A stretch of DNA of 11,528 bases. It comes from Gliomastix tumulicola. Lineage: Eukaryota > Ascomycota > Sordariomycetes > Hypocreales > Bionectriaceae. The first letter of the stretch is position 1; each line of letters opens with the position of its first letter. Shown in pieces: positions 1 through 8,004 of this stretch. Location: contig BCHX01000029.1 in assembly GCA_001599755.1 (NCBI GenBank), positions 1 through 11,528 of the forward strand, in the 5' to 3' direction. The notes beneath the pieces are model-generated. The model saw only the letters and a program-made list of their open reading frames with translations, was not told the DNA's origin and did not search any database. Made by a program: the position numbers and the translations under genes.

Positions 1-373
1 GATGAGGGGCCTGATCTACGCTGAGAACCTGTTCCCCGAGACTTGGTTCCGTGACGCTCGGGTGGAGGAGGATGAGAAGCAGTTCGAGCTGCCCTGGATG
101 ACTGATCAAAGAAAGGAGCGCATCCTCTGGCTTGGCAGGAGAATGGCCCGCACGGGCACGCACTTGACCTGGAACGAGAGAACCCGCCAGTTCGGTGTTG
201 CCGAGGCCTTTGCGGCCAAGGGCGAGGACATTTCACTCGAGGCCATACTCTTCGTCCAGAAAGCACAAGAACAGCAAGAGCAAGGTACGACTCTCATCTC
301 GATGCTGGACATACGGCGCTAACCAATAGAAAAGTGTCAGGCCAGCCGGAGCACAACACGTCTTGATTATTGA
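1..373 (+). CDS. 3' part of an unrecognised fungal protein gene (partial at left edge, last intron 285-329)
   Basis: The frame is open from the left edge, so the Met at 2 may be internal. It encodes about 94 residues of a soluble, charged, helix-rich protein: an N-terminal stretch rich in Glu/Asp and aromatics (AENLFPETWF, ELPWMTDQRKERILWLGRRM) and a Gln/Glu-rich run (KAQEQQEQ) near the end. I do not recognise the family. Read without splicing, it stops at 320-322. A typical small fungal intron fits better: donor GTACGA at 285, branch site GCTAAC at 317-322, acceptor AATAG ending at 329 (45 nt). Splicing adds about 14 residues and ends at TGA 371-373. No signal peptide or membrane segment is visible in this part. 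That the frame is coding is fairly likely from composition and length. The splice is inference. Function is unknown. Confidence 0.55.
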
Positions 374-773
374 CATGAGAGCGGGTGATGAGGGAGGAGA
401 TTGGGTCGCGTGCCGAGACTTTATCTCGCCAAACGCCACTATCTGACACCACTCCCATGTGCGCGTCCACGAGCAGACCTCCTGTCCGCAGACCTAGCCC
501 GTGACAGCACCCCAGGGCATTCAGACGTCTCTCGCCATGTCTTCCTCGTCTGGATGCTGCCGAGGGCGACCGCCATCGTCTGCGGGGACGGCGGACGGCG
601 TACGAGGACGGCAAGTTGCCTTCCCTGCGTCCGTCTGCTTCTCCCAACCCTGCTGGGGAGGCCCGGCCAAGGGCACCGCCCCGTCTCCATTTCGCGGGCA
701 AACAAGGCGAGGCGAGGCCCCAGGGCCTTCTCACGCCTCCGTGATGGATCTCCGCCCGTGCATCCTCAGTCGG
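374..773. other. Intergenic stretch, GC-rich, no supported gene
   Basis: Several frames are open here on both strands, but they overlap one another, have GC-rich low-information translations, and the longest minus-strand one (294-839) runs through both the end of the preceding gene and the left end of the MITE at 774. I see no splice-supported gene, RNA gene or clear repeat apart from a small GGCGAGGCGAGGC run near 703-717. Confidence 0.5.
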
Positions 774-1097
774 AGGTTTAGGGTGTACGAGTAAGTGTGT
801 AGGTGGGCCATGTATCGACCAGGGGCAGCCACTAGCCAAGTACTCAGCTACATGCGCTACAACCTTGGATAAAGACGCGAAAACAGAGAGAAATAGAGAA
901 GGAAAAGGTAATTTACCTACTTTCCGAATATTTAATTCTATGAAACCCTTCAGTATTTTATCTTTGGCCTATTCGAAGTTCCTAACCAGACTACCAGACA
1001 GCGCTTAGAAGTTCCCTCTTAACTAGCACGCAAAGGTGTGGCTAAGCACAGCCCTGATCGATACCTGGCCCACCTACCAAACTTACACCCTAAACCT
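774..1097. mobile_element. MITE-like element with long imperfect terminal inverted repeats
   Basis: The left end starts AGGTTTAGGGTGTA at 774-787. The right end is its exact reverse complement, ending TACACCCTAAACCT at 1097. The match resumes further in: GTAGGTGGGCCA, then TATCGAYCAGGG, and weaker identity continues to a CTAGCCA/CTTAGCCA block, so each repeat is roughly 50-70 bp with a 4-5 bp length difference. The 324-bp element has no coding capacity and an AT-rich middle (about 895-970) containing the near-palindrome AGGTAATTTACCT. Length, inverted ends and lack of coding fit a miniature inverted-repeat element moved by a DNA transposase supplied elsewhere. I found no convincing target-site duplication immediately outside the symmetric ends, so the superfamily is not assigned. 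A TA lies at 779-780 and 1091-1092 just inside the symmetric ends, but the symmetry extends beyond it. The right end is 363 bp upstream of the next gene's start codon. Confidence 0.75.
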
Positions 1098-1460
1098 TAG
1101 CCTGTCGCCCTCGTCGACGAGTATGTACCCGAGAGCGTACCACGACGGCACAGACATGCTAGCATTGTACCCTTCCCCACCCCGATAACGAGAAGTCATC
1201 TCCGTCTGTGTGCCCCCATGCCGCCCCTTGACCACCGGGTGGAGACGCACCCTGCATGATCGTACGTTCGCCGGGGTTGGCCTTGCAGGAGGCAGCACCC
1301 CTGGACCTCTGCATTGTACATCTATCTCCCTTCCCGCCAGCGCGGGCCGCGCATCTGCTAAGGAGTTCCTCCATCACCACATGAAGGGAGCGCACTCGCC
1401 AGGAACCCCTCGGCCAGTTCTCTGCCAGAAGCCACACGTGGACTGCCTTTTGCACAGAAC
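1098..1460. promoter_or_regulatory. Upstream region of the Zn(II)2Cys6 gene
   Basis: This stretch must hold much of the 5' leader and proximal promoter of the regulator starting at 1461. No clear TATA box is visible. An upstream ATG at 1381, in another frame, opens a reading frame that runs past the main start to 1569. Its context (C at -3) is weaker than that of the main ATG (A at -3, G at +4). If it is transcribed it could reduce translation of the main frame. Other open frames here are probably chance. Confidence 0.4.
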
Positions 1461-2495
1461 ATGGACGGCAGCCATGGCCAGCAGATGGGAGGCAGCTCTT
1501 TCACAGTACCTCCTACTCCTCTACAGTGCTCCTCCGGTGGTGCGGCCTACTGTGGCAGCCAGACAGTGAGCGGGCCGTACGCCTCAGATCATCACGCGGG
1601 CGTCCCCCAGCAACACGCACGTGCTCCCTCCATGAGGCCAGCTACGTACAAGAGGTCGCAGGTCAGTATGAGTCCACGGCGAGGTTAGCCTGCGCGCGTT
1701 ATAGCGCCCTGCTGACATGTTTTCAAGGCTTGCGATACGTGTCGGGAGAAGAAAGTGAAGTGTTCTGGTGGGAATCCAGGTGCGTGCGAGAATTGCGAGG
1801 CCATGAAACGGGACTGTGTATGGGCCCCGACCAAGCATGGTGTCGAAGGACAGGCTCATGATCCGAGAAGGCCTCCCAATTTCGAGGATGAGGCCCTTGA
1901 GGCTGTAAAGGCACTTATGTCTCAATCTAAGGCGTTGACCGAACAGACGGAGCAGATGGACAAAAGACTGGCGACGATTGAGTCACGATGCACGAAAAGA
2001 ACACGTCGCGAATCTGAGTCTCCCATTTCAACGACAGACCGACCACGCAAGCGCCCGCGGGGAACCGAACCAGTCGACCCCGGGCGGGGCGTAGGGTCCT
2101 GTGGTCATGACGAGTCATCGCATCATCCGTCTGCGCGGCTCTCTGCCACCCAAGCATTGGTGAATGTTTTGGGCGTAGAGCATGACGGTACGAAGTGGCC
2201 TGCCCCGGGTGGCAACGCGGAGAACCCTCTCCATCTCGCCGGATGCCGACATGCGGCTGATTGGCCTAGTTACTCTTCTGCACCTGGCGACATGCCTGCT
2301 CCCGATTCTCGGCGTTGCTTCGACGTCAGTTCAATGGCGGCTTTTGGCGAGGGAGCATGGCCACAGCTATCCCAGGAAGGCGGAGGGGTCTACGATGGAC
2401 AAGGAGCACGGGACGTGTATTGGCCACATGATTTTCAGCTGGACGTCTTGGACGAACCAGCTGTTCCCCTCCAGTATTATTACGGTTTCTCCTGA
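1461..2495 (+). CDS. Zn(II)2Cys6 (fungal binuclear cluster) transcription factor, two exons
   Basis: Joined exons 1461-1661 and 1728-2495 encode 322 residues. The intron (1662-1727, 66 nt, phase 0) has donor GTCAGT, branch site GCTGAC at 1711-1716 and acceptor TTTCAAG. Splicing restores an otherwise broken DNA-binding domain reading KRSQ|ACDTCREKKVKC. The six zinc ligands are Cys69, 72, 79, 87, 90 and 97 (C-x2-C-x6-C-x7-C-x2-C-x6-C), with the basic REKKVK loop that contacts DNA in this family. A probable coiled coil for dimerisation spans about 120-153, and basic clusters at 154-161 and 172-178 (PRKRPR) are likely nuclear signals. The rest is low-complexity, ending in an acidic-aromatic tail (DVLDEPAVPLQYYYGFS) that could activate transcription. 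Many family members are 500-900 residues with a fungal_trans domain; this one is short and lacks it, as some pathway-specific regulators do. The start has a good context (AACATGG). Targets are unknown, and no biosynthetic genes lie beside it in this window. Confidence 0.85.
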
Positions 2496-3638
2496 TAGGC
2501 TGGCTGCACTGAGCGGGTTGGGACCGGCAACCAGATTGGTGCCTGGTACGACTCTCGGGCTCTCGGTCACGAACCGCTCAATGATTTGTCCACTAGCTAA
2601 ATCATGCCTAGACTAGGTTCAATTGTTTCTTTCGTACCTCCCGCGACGACGCAGACACGCTCAGCGCTGAATCAGATCACTTCAGCAAGGAACTAGTTAG
2701 ACCCCGAGCGAATGCCCTTTCATAATCTCACCCGTCTGCTTGTCTGCTTGCGTATTGAAAAGAGGCTGCCGTCTGGTGGCGGCGCCAATGGTCGCTGGTC
2801 TACCTCGTCATCGGACCTTCAATCGAGCCGTACCTAAACCCATCGCGAAGTAATGCACGCCCGTGTTTGTCCTGGCTTAGGGTATTTCGTGTGGGCACCC
2901 TAGCTTGCTGCATCGGATGGCTCTATTTAAGCATCGCCACCACCCAAACGCAATGCCAGTCCTTGCATTCAGTCCCTCGCGTCCGAGTTCAGTTGCCAGA
3001 CGGAAGTGGGCTTCCTCCTGGACGCAGCGACGAGCGGGCATCACACATGCATTCATAAGCCTTGAAGCCACGGTTGGGTGTCCGAAATCCCGCTCTGCGT
3101 TGCCCATCTCAGTGGGGCAAGACTCACTGTCCAGGCCGCGGCCGGATATCATCCAAGCCAACGGTTGGGCTGGACCTCCCTGGGCAGAAGGGGGCTGGTG
3201 GCACAGAAAGGCGAGGGGTATGCTTGGGATGCCACGATTGGTGATGCAGCTTTGCGGACGGCCAGTATGGGACGTGGGGCGGCGGGCGACTTCCGGAAAC
3301 GGCAGTATCCTCCAGGTAGTGATTCGCCTGTCACCATAACTCTTTCCAACGTTGCCGGCCCGCCTATGACGAGCATGTGGAGGCAACTCACGCGGAGACC
3401 ACAATGGAAGGTATCAATGGAAGGTCCATGAAAATAACCCTACAGCAGAGACCGGCCTACACCGTGGCTTGTGTTACGACCAGAATTTCACCTTACCAAC
3501 AGGACTGTAGCCAGGATCCCATATTAAGAGACATACCCATATTCTCTACTAACCAAGTCGCCTTCCAATGGCGTAACTACCTACCGTTATCCCCATCCGC
3601 ATTGCCAAAGTCCAACCTTAATGTGCTGCGACCCGTCT
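2496..3638. other. Long stretch without a supported gene
   Basis: Open frames occur on both strands (for example plus 3066-3431 and 2905-3339, minus 2877-3404), but they overlap in three frames and none shows a recognisable domain, splice site pair or good start. The plus frame 3066-3431 has the most protein-like composition, ending in a stretch containing SPVTITLSNVAGPP. It begins right after a stop without an early ATG, so it could at most be an exon or relic. A TATA-like CTATTTAAG sits at about 2922-2930 with nothing convincing downstream. Confidence 0.4.
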
Positions 3639-4361
3639 TTACCGAATTTTACGACGCCGCCGCCGTGCCTGGGGTAGATCCTGCCGTTGTACCGCCGGAG
3701 TCCGGAGGCGTAGCCTCCCCGCCCACAAGTGAGTCGACTGCGCACTATGCCTGCGTCCACCACTGCGTAGCCTCCCCGCCCACGGCCTGCGTCCACTACT
3801 CGTAGAAGTCGTCCCGCTCAGTCGCTTGCACGTGGCCACCGCCCCGTTTGGTGCCTTTAATTTTGGCCCGGTGCTGGCTCGTCCGTTTGCTATTTGGCCC
3901 TCGGACAAACACGTGGTCGGTGATTCATTGACCCTCTCCGGCTCGGTTTTAGACTTTGCATCTGGTGACACATATATTTCAGCGCCTATCCAAATGTACA
4001 TAGAGCTAGGTCTGCTTACCTTTATATCGACGGTTGATGAGCTCCTCAATTGGACGTAGGTCATCATCCGATGGATCATCTTCGGGCCCCTTTGTGCCAG
4101 GGTCTTCATTAGCAGCGTTCAAGTCAGCCTGAAGCTGTGAAGACGGGCTGTGCACTGAACTGGTCGGAGAAGCCTGCCTATTGGGGGAGACAACAGTCAT
4201 AATGGGTTGGACTTTCATGAAGGAGCCGGGGCATGAGTGACAAGATGATGCGAGAGACAGACGTGCGGGCATCAGCGTCTTAAATGCAGGTGTGTGGCCA
4301 TGGCGGAATACGCCGTCTTAGGCGGAGAACCCGGGGACGAGCTCAAGATAGGCTCAGCCAT
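3639..4361 (-). CDS. Probable three-exon gene, small acidic-then-basic protein of unknown function
   Basis: On the minus strand, exons 4361-4312, 4177-4020 and 3961-3639 join in frame to 176 residues. The second intron (4019-3962, 58 nt, GTAAGC donor, CACCAG acceptor) is strong. The first (4311-4178, 134 nt) has a good pyrimidine-rich CCCCCAATAG acceptor but a weak GTATTC donor; a later start at 4218 avoids it. The protein starts MAEPILSSSPGSPPKT, continues Ser/Pro/Gln-rich, then has an acidic patch (PEDDPSDDD) followed by LRPIEELINRRYK, the most conserved-looking piece. The C-terminus is Arg/Gly-rich and ends RRRRKIR. Part of that tail is translated from the GC-rich repeat at 3708-3796, giving WAGRLR twice, so the true 3' end may differ. 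There is no signal peptide or membrane segment. Good GTGAGT donors further upstream (about 4547 and 4435) hint at 5' non-coding exons. I do not recognise the family. Coding is likely for the middle exon and less sure for the ends. Confidence 0.5.
3704..3796. repeat. Interspersed short direct repeats and a mini-hairpin, GC-rich
   Basis: GCGTAGCCTCCCCGCCCAC occurs identically at 3708-3726 and 3765-3783, and GCCTGCGTCCAC at 3749-3760 and 3785-3796. The first copy begins inside a perfect mini-hairpin, GGAGGC-GTA-GCCTCC, at 3704-3718. The pattern looks like a young minisatellite-type rearrangement. It falls in the 3' exon of the minus-strand gene and shapes its basic C-terminus. Confidence 0.8.
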
Positions 4362-5159
4362 GATTGCGGTAGTGGACCAAGGCGTGTTATGGGGATGAGC
4401 CGCTGCACCTCGTACGTCAACCACCACGGACTCACCTCGCCTTCCCTGACGCTGCAGTGCCAAGTCTGAAACGCAGGAAGGCGCCAGGGCTTGAGCAAGA
4501 CTAGTCAAGGTTTGGTTGGAGGGGTTGTTTTGAGTGGAGCTCACTCACCAGTCCCTTGTCGCCCCAGCGTCCTACCTGGCACCCCTACCGTGGCAAGCGG
4601 AAGGTCAGCCGCGTTACCAGCAGAGGTTGACCCCCTAACTACCAGTGCGTACGTATCCTCATGGAGGGTTCCTTGGCACGCTTAGGTGATGGGCCCGACG
4701 AAAGTGGGTACGGCTGACAGATGGGGGGTGCGCCGTTAGCTAAAACATGGCGATGTTGACAGTGCAGCTTGTCGTCGCGTTTGTATATGCTTCAAGCGAC
4801 GTGGGTTCGTCGAGCTGGAACCTGATGGCGGAAGAGATTGGTGTCAAGGGTTGACATATCCAAGAGGGACCTGCGTATACCTGCATACTACAACGTAAAC
4901 TATCCTGAGAGCCGAGAATAGAAGGGTCACGGTGCTTCCTAGACAGGAGCACCGTCCTCAGACGGCGAACCTCTGCTTGCGGTCACGGAAAGCTCAGGAA
5001 TGAGAGGAGTGTAGGGTAAGAGCTTTGATTTGGTCTTAGTCAGGTGACTTGGTTTCATGATGCGTGGACGTCAGACGCGTCCACGCGACAGGCCCACTTG
5101 GAGGCGACATCCTGTGGCTCCACCGTAGACGTCGCACTGGCGGCTCTGCAGGACGCCGG
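4362..5159. other. Intergenic stretch with one weak small-ORF candidate
   Basis: Upstream region of the minus-strand gene plus spacer to the retroelement insertion. A plus ORF at 4747-4854 encodes 35 residues with a hydrophobic start (MAMLTVQLVVAFVYASSDVG). A possible intron 4841-4921 (GTGTCA donor, AATAG acceptor) would extend it to a stop at about 5012-5014, giving a small secreted-type protein of about 64 residues. The donor is weak and no family is recognised, so this is noted and not called as a gene. On the minus strand, GTGAGT donors at about 4547 and 4435 may belong to 5' exons of the gene ending at 3639. Confidence 0.3.
5062..5086. repeat. Perfect 9-bp hairpin
   Basis: GCGTGGACG at 5062-5070 and its exact complement CGTCCACGC at 5078-5086 flank a 7-nt loop. 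It lies 74 bp left of the insertion point of the retroelement-like sequence. No function can be assigned. Confidence 0.7.
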
Positions 5160-6338
5160 GAATCTGCCTACGTAAAAACAACAACAAAACAGCGAGAACG
5201 AATTTTTGAAACAACAGCCACGCAAAAGAACAAACACTCCTGCCTGCGGTCGCAATGACCTTCGACGGGCCATAGCATCTTCCCCTACGATGTTTTGCGC
5301 CCCTCGGAGCCTCGTCGCGGCCGCAGGCGGGAAAAAGAGCGCAAACCCTACGAGCATGCCACGAAAACAACGCACCGGCCCCGACCACGCGCCCATACCT
5401 GACACCAACACACTTCGTGCAGTGCGACGACCGAGCCCAAACACTCTCAACAGCATGATTCCCAACACAACAAATATATGGTCACCCATGGGTCCCTAGC
5501 GCCTCGCCGCTCGGCCCATTCGTCAACGTTTGCGACGTCCCGCCACGCCGACATGCCCGACAGACCGGTATCCCCTCTCGTCGACTGCTCACCAGGCGCT
5601 CGGTAGCCTAAAAAAAACGGCCACACAATACTACAGATTCCAGACAGCATGGATCGCTGTCGCCCCCCTTCCCCCCCCCCTTGGGTGGCGGAGGCTTGGT
5701 CACCCTCCGCCACCCGGCTAGTCGACTCCGATGTGGCGGTCTCGAGAGAGCTGGCATACCTGGTCGTCCAACATGTCGAAACGAGCGGAGCATTGCATTA
5801 CATGAAGGTGTTGGTAACAGCTATGGCTAACGTCGTCAGGGGCCGCACACACGGAACCAACACGCAGCCACATAGGAACCCAGTCAGAGGCAACAAAACA
5901 GAAGAGCACAGAAATCAGGGAACACACAGGATCCTGGGGGCACGAGGAAGGCAATCACACAGACAAAGCCGATGGTTGGGGGGAGACTGAAGGTACGACG
6001 GTCGCACACATGGTGGCGTTGGCCACCGACAGAGACACAACACACAGACACCAAACAGCAACACTCTTGAAGACATTAGACATTTGATGGAACATCTTGG
6101 AGTACAAACAGATTGGATGACACATGGGACACTTCAACAGAATGCACATGTAAATGGCAGAGAGAAACGGCGGGACACCTGGGGACAGCTGGCCTTTTTT
6201 CAACAAGGAGGCGAAGTGGGGCGTGCACAGGTTGGACGCTTCGGCTGCCAGCCAGGACCTGCTTACCGGGCATAGCTGCTGGATACGGCGGCTGCAACCG
6301 AGTAGGAATAAACTGAACTGAACTGAATCTGCCTACGT
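5160..6338 (+). mobile_element. Candidate non-LTR retroelement (truncated LINE or SINE-like) with 14-bp target duplication
   Basis: GAATCTGCCTACGT occurs at 5160-5173 and again at 6325-6338, flanking about 1.15 kb. The inner right end is a short tandem tail, AATAAACTGAACTGAACTGAA (6307-6327), which runs into the right-hand copy. A variable 10-20 bp target duplication next to a short-repeat 3' tail is the signature of target-primed reverse transcription, and pentanucleotide tails are seen in Tad-like fungal LINEs. I cannot find reverse-transcriptase, endonuclease or RNase H motifs, so this copy is 5'-truncated, internally deleted or a non-autonomous passenger. The left end is A/C-rich (AAAAACAACAACAAAAC). 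The interior has an A8 run near 5609, poly-C runs at 5663-5680, the hairpin at 5683-5715 and a CA-rich segment at about 5850-6060. Open frames inside are short and unrecognised. The first two or three bases of the duplication could be shared with the tail, so its exact length is 11-14 bp. Confidence 0.6.
5683..5715. repeat. Perfect 12-bp GC-rich stem-loop after a poly-C tract
   Basis: GGGTGGCGGAGG at 5683-5694 pairs exactly with CCTCCGCCACCC at 5704-5715 across a 9-nt loop, immediately after C-runs at 5663-5668 and 5671-5680. It would fold stably in RNA of either strand. It lies inside the candidate retroelement, where it might be a structural element of the transcript; that is inference. Confidence 0.8.
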
Positions 6339-6439
6339 GCCGATATGCCCACCGTGACTGGAGGAGTGCCGTCGAAAGCTGTCCTGAAGGCTGAAGCCTC
6401 GATAGATGCGGCACAGATGCGCGTCATGAGGTATGGTAG

Positions 6440-6830
6440 GAGACCGGCTTAGTTCATGGAGTGACGGCTAAGGAGTTTGAAGGGGATGTGATTGAAGAAG
6501 TCCCCGAAGCAAGCTTAGCTTACCGTAAAGACATAGCGGCCCCTGCGCGGTATGGGAGCGTACGGCTAGGGTTGGTTCGTATCCATTGAGCAGCATGAAG
6601 ATGGCTACCCTTTGTAGTCTAGTTAAAGAGATGAATGGTGCTGGAAGGGGCCTAGGAACCGCATTGGGAGACGACTTTATGATCAAGGATCTCCTTCTAG
6701 CGAGGCGACCGCCGTTTTACGCGCTCGGCATGTAGGTTTTACCATCTTGGAAGCACTCGAGGTCAAGCACAACGCGGGAGCCCCGCGAAATGCGGCCGAA
6801 TATGGATGGGGGGAGACGGCAGCGACACTA
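6440..6830 (+). pseudogene. Possible coding fossil, overlapping broken frames
   Basis: Three short open frames follow each other on the plus strand with protein-like composition: 6440-6589 (contains GDVIEEVPEASLAYRKDIAA), 6595-6735 (46 residues from ATG, contains GTALGDDFMIKDLLLARRPP) and about 6627-6830 (contains ILEALEVKHNAGAPRNAAEY). They lie in three different frames and partly overlap, as expected if one ancestral exon has suffered indels. I cannot name a family, no splice sites link them cleanly, and chance is a real alternative. Confidence 0.25.
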
Positions 6831-6994
6831 GAATGAGTATGCAGACGGGAAGGAAGCGATTACTGGGAGCTGAAAGGCTACGCAGATCTGGGAGCGTAGC
6901 GCGAGTATGTACGAGATGCGAACATCGGGTTTCTTTGGACTCTAGCGACTATGAAATGCTGCGTCAAAGGGCGGACGCTGTGCTTGATGCCGCT

Positions 6995-7317
6995 TCAGGC
7001 TTGGGCTGATTTGCTGGTCATGCGTGCAGACCTGCGATCTCTCGAGGCGCGCTTGTTTTCAATCCTGCAGACCACAGCACCAAGGACAACCTTGAGCACG
7101 CCCTCAGCTGTGAGAACACCGCTGTTGGTATCCCAGGTCGAAGCACCATATCGCGAATGCCCCTCTGGGCAAGCCCATCGTCGAGCACGTCAAGAGCCGC
7201 GCGTGCGCCTTGGTTATGCCCGACCTGGAAGAACTGGATGCCGACCTGCGAGGCCTCGAGTGTAGGCCCGATCTTGGTCAGAACAGCCTGAGGCGCACAG
7301 CGCAAGTAGGCAGACAC
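6995..7317 (-). pseudogene. C-terminal remnant of a von Willebrand factor A (vWA) domain protein, frameshifted
   Basis: Read on the minus strand from 7317, the frame gives TKIGPTLEASQVGIQFFQVG, then ARAALDVLDDGLAQRGIRDM. This matches, from family knowledge, the last strand-helix unit of fungal cytoplasmic vWA proteins (QVGVQFFQVG..., a LDDxL helix, then IRDMV/IRDIV). After the IRDMV motif (7149-7135) the continuation jumps to another frame, TWDTNSGVLTAEGVLKVVLG, followed by AVVCRIENKRAS and a stop at 6997-6995. In intact relatives this segment follows IRDMVDT directly, so one base appears lost, or two gained, near 7135-7145. The N-terminal part, including the DxSxS metal site of the domain, is missing: upstream minus-strand sequence to about 8000 shows no DDSGSM-like motif and a stop lies just beyond 7317. 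This is therefore a truncated, frameshifted relic and not a working gene. Confidence 0.75.
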
Positions 7318-8004
7318 CGGCTCCGGGCGATGGAATCTGCCTTAGCATCAAAGAGAGGCGAGAGTGTGGGGCTACGAGCACAGCGCAGAATGGCGTACGC
7401 ACGCAGCGAAACAGGGAGGTGCATAGCAGTGAGGGTCTTCCTCCCACACCTCCGTCGCGGGAGCCCGACCTGGTCTCGTACGAACAGGGCGGTGCTCACC
7501 GGGGAGTCAACCGACCGGAGCGCAGCGTTACATTCCTCGGTTCGTGTCCATGTGGCAGGCGGCTTGTTATGAGATATTGATCGCGTCACACTCGTGCTGG
7601 TTGTTGGCTGGGAATCTAGTCCTGTTTTTCGACGGTGTGAGCATATGAAGACGGACGGATAGCCTTGCCTTAGGTTGGCGCGTTCGATTCGTTCGATTGA
7701 TCGGCCCCCGCGCGAGGGCCTTCTGTGGGCGTCGCGCTTCTGCTGGTGGGCGAGGGAGTCGACGGAAACACGACGTTGGAGCCGCTTGCGAAGGCACGTT
7801 GGCCCTAACGGCAGCCTCAAGATAGCCTTGCTCCGCAGCGTACGGTGCGCGAATGGAAGGGATGCGGGAGCTGGGCCATCCGCCTGCGCGTCGGTTCGGC
7901 GGCGTGGAGGAGCAGGATGTCGAGCCGAGGGCGTGCCCGCGCGGCAAGAACCCGTAGGTGCCTAGGCATCGCCACGACCACAGCTTGGTCACGTGCGTGC
8001 GTGT
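7318..8004. other. Stretch without a supported gene
   Basis: Long overlapping frames on the minus strand (7278-7820, 7567-7992) and plus strand (7675-7965) are Arg/Ser/Pro-rich and carry no recognisable motif. The region lies where the missing N-terminal half of the vWA gene should be, but I see no trace of it. A GTTCGATTC-GTTCGATT duplication at about 7682-7698 resembles a tRNA B box, but no cloverleaf fits around it. Confidence 0.4.

Noticed and set aside
776..786. Telomere-like TTTAGGG motif
   Set aside because: Only one unit is present at each end of the MITE, in inverted orientation, so it is part of the terminal repeat and not telomeric DNA.
294..839. 181-codon minus-strand open frame
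   Set aside because: It overlaps the end of the first gene, crosses the left end of the MITE, and its Arg/Gly/Pro-rich translation has no recognisable motif.
2877..3404. 175-codon minus-strand frame and overlapping plus frames
   Set aside because: Three frames are open over the same GC-rich DNA. None has a clear domain, good start or splice support, so chance openness is the simplest reading.
5055..5489. 144-codon minus-strand frame with hydrophobic start
   Set aside because: It runs across the left boundary of the inserted element (5160-5173), so it joins unrelated sequences. The hydrophobicity is likely the reverse of A/C-rich DNA.
7682..7698. tRNA B-box-like GTTCGATTC duplication
   Set aside because: No T-stem, anticodon arm or acceptor pairing can be formed around it.
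7278..7820. 180-codon minus-strand frame
   Set aside because: It overlaps the vWA remnant in another frame; the vWA frame has family-level motifs and this one has none.
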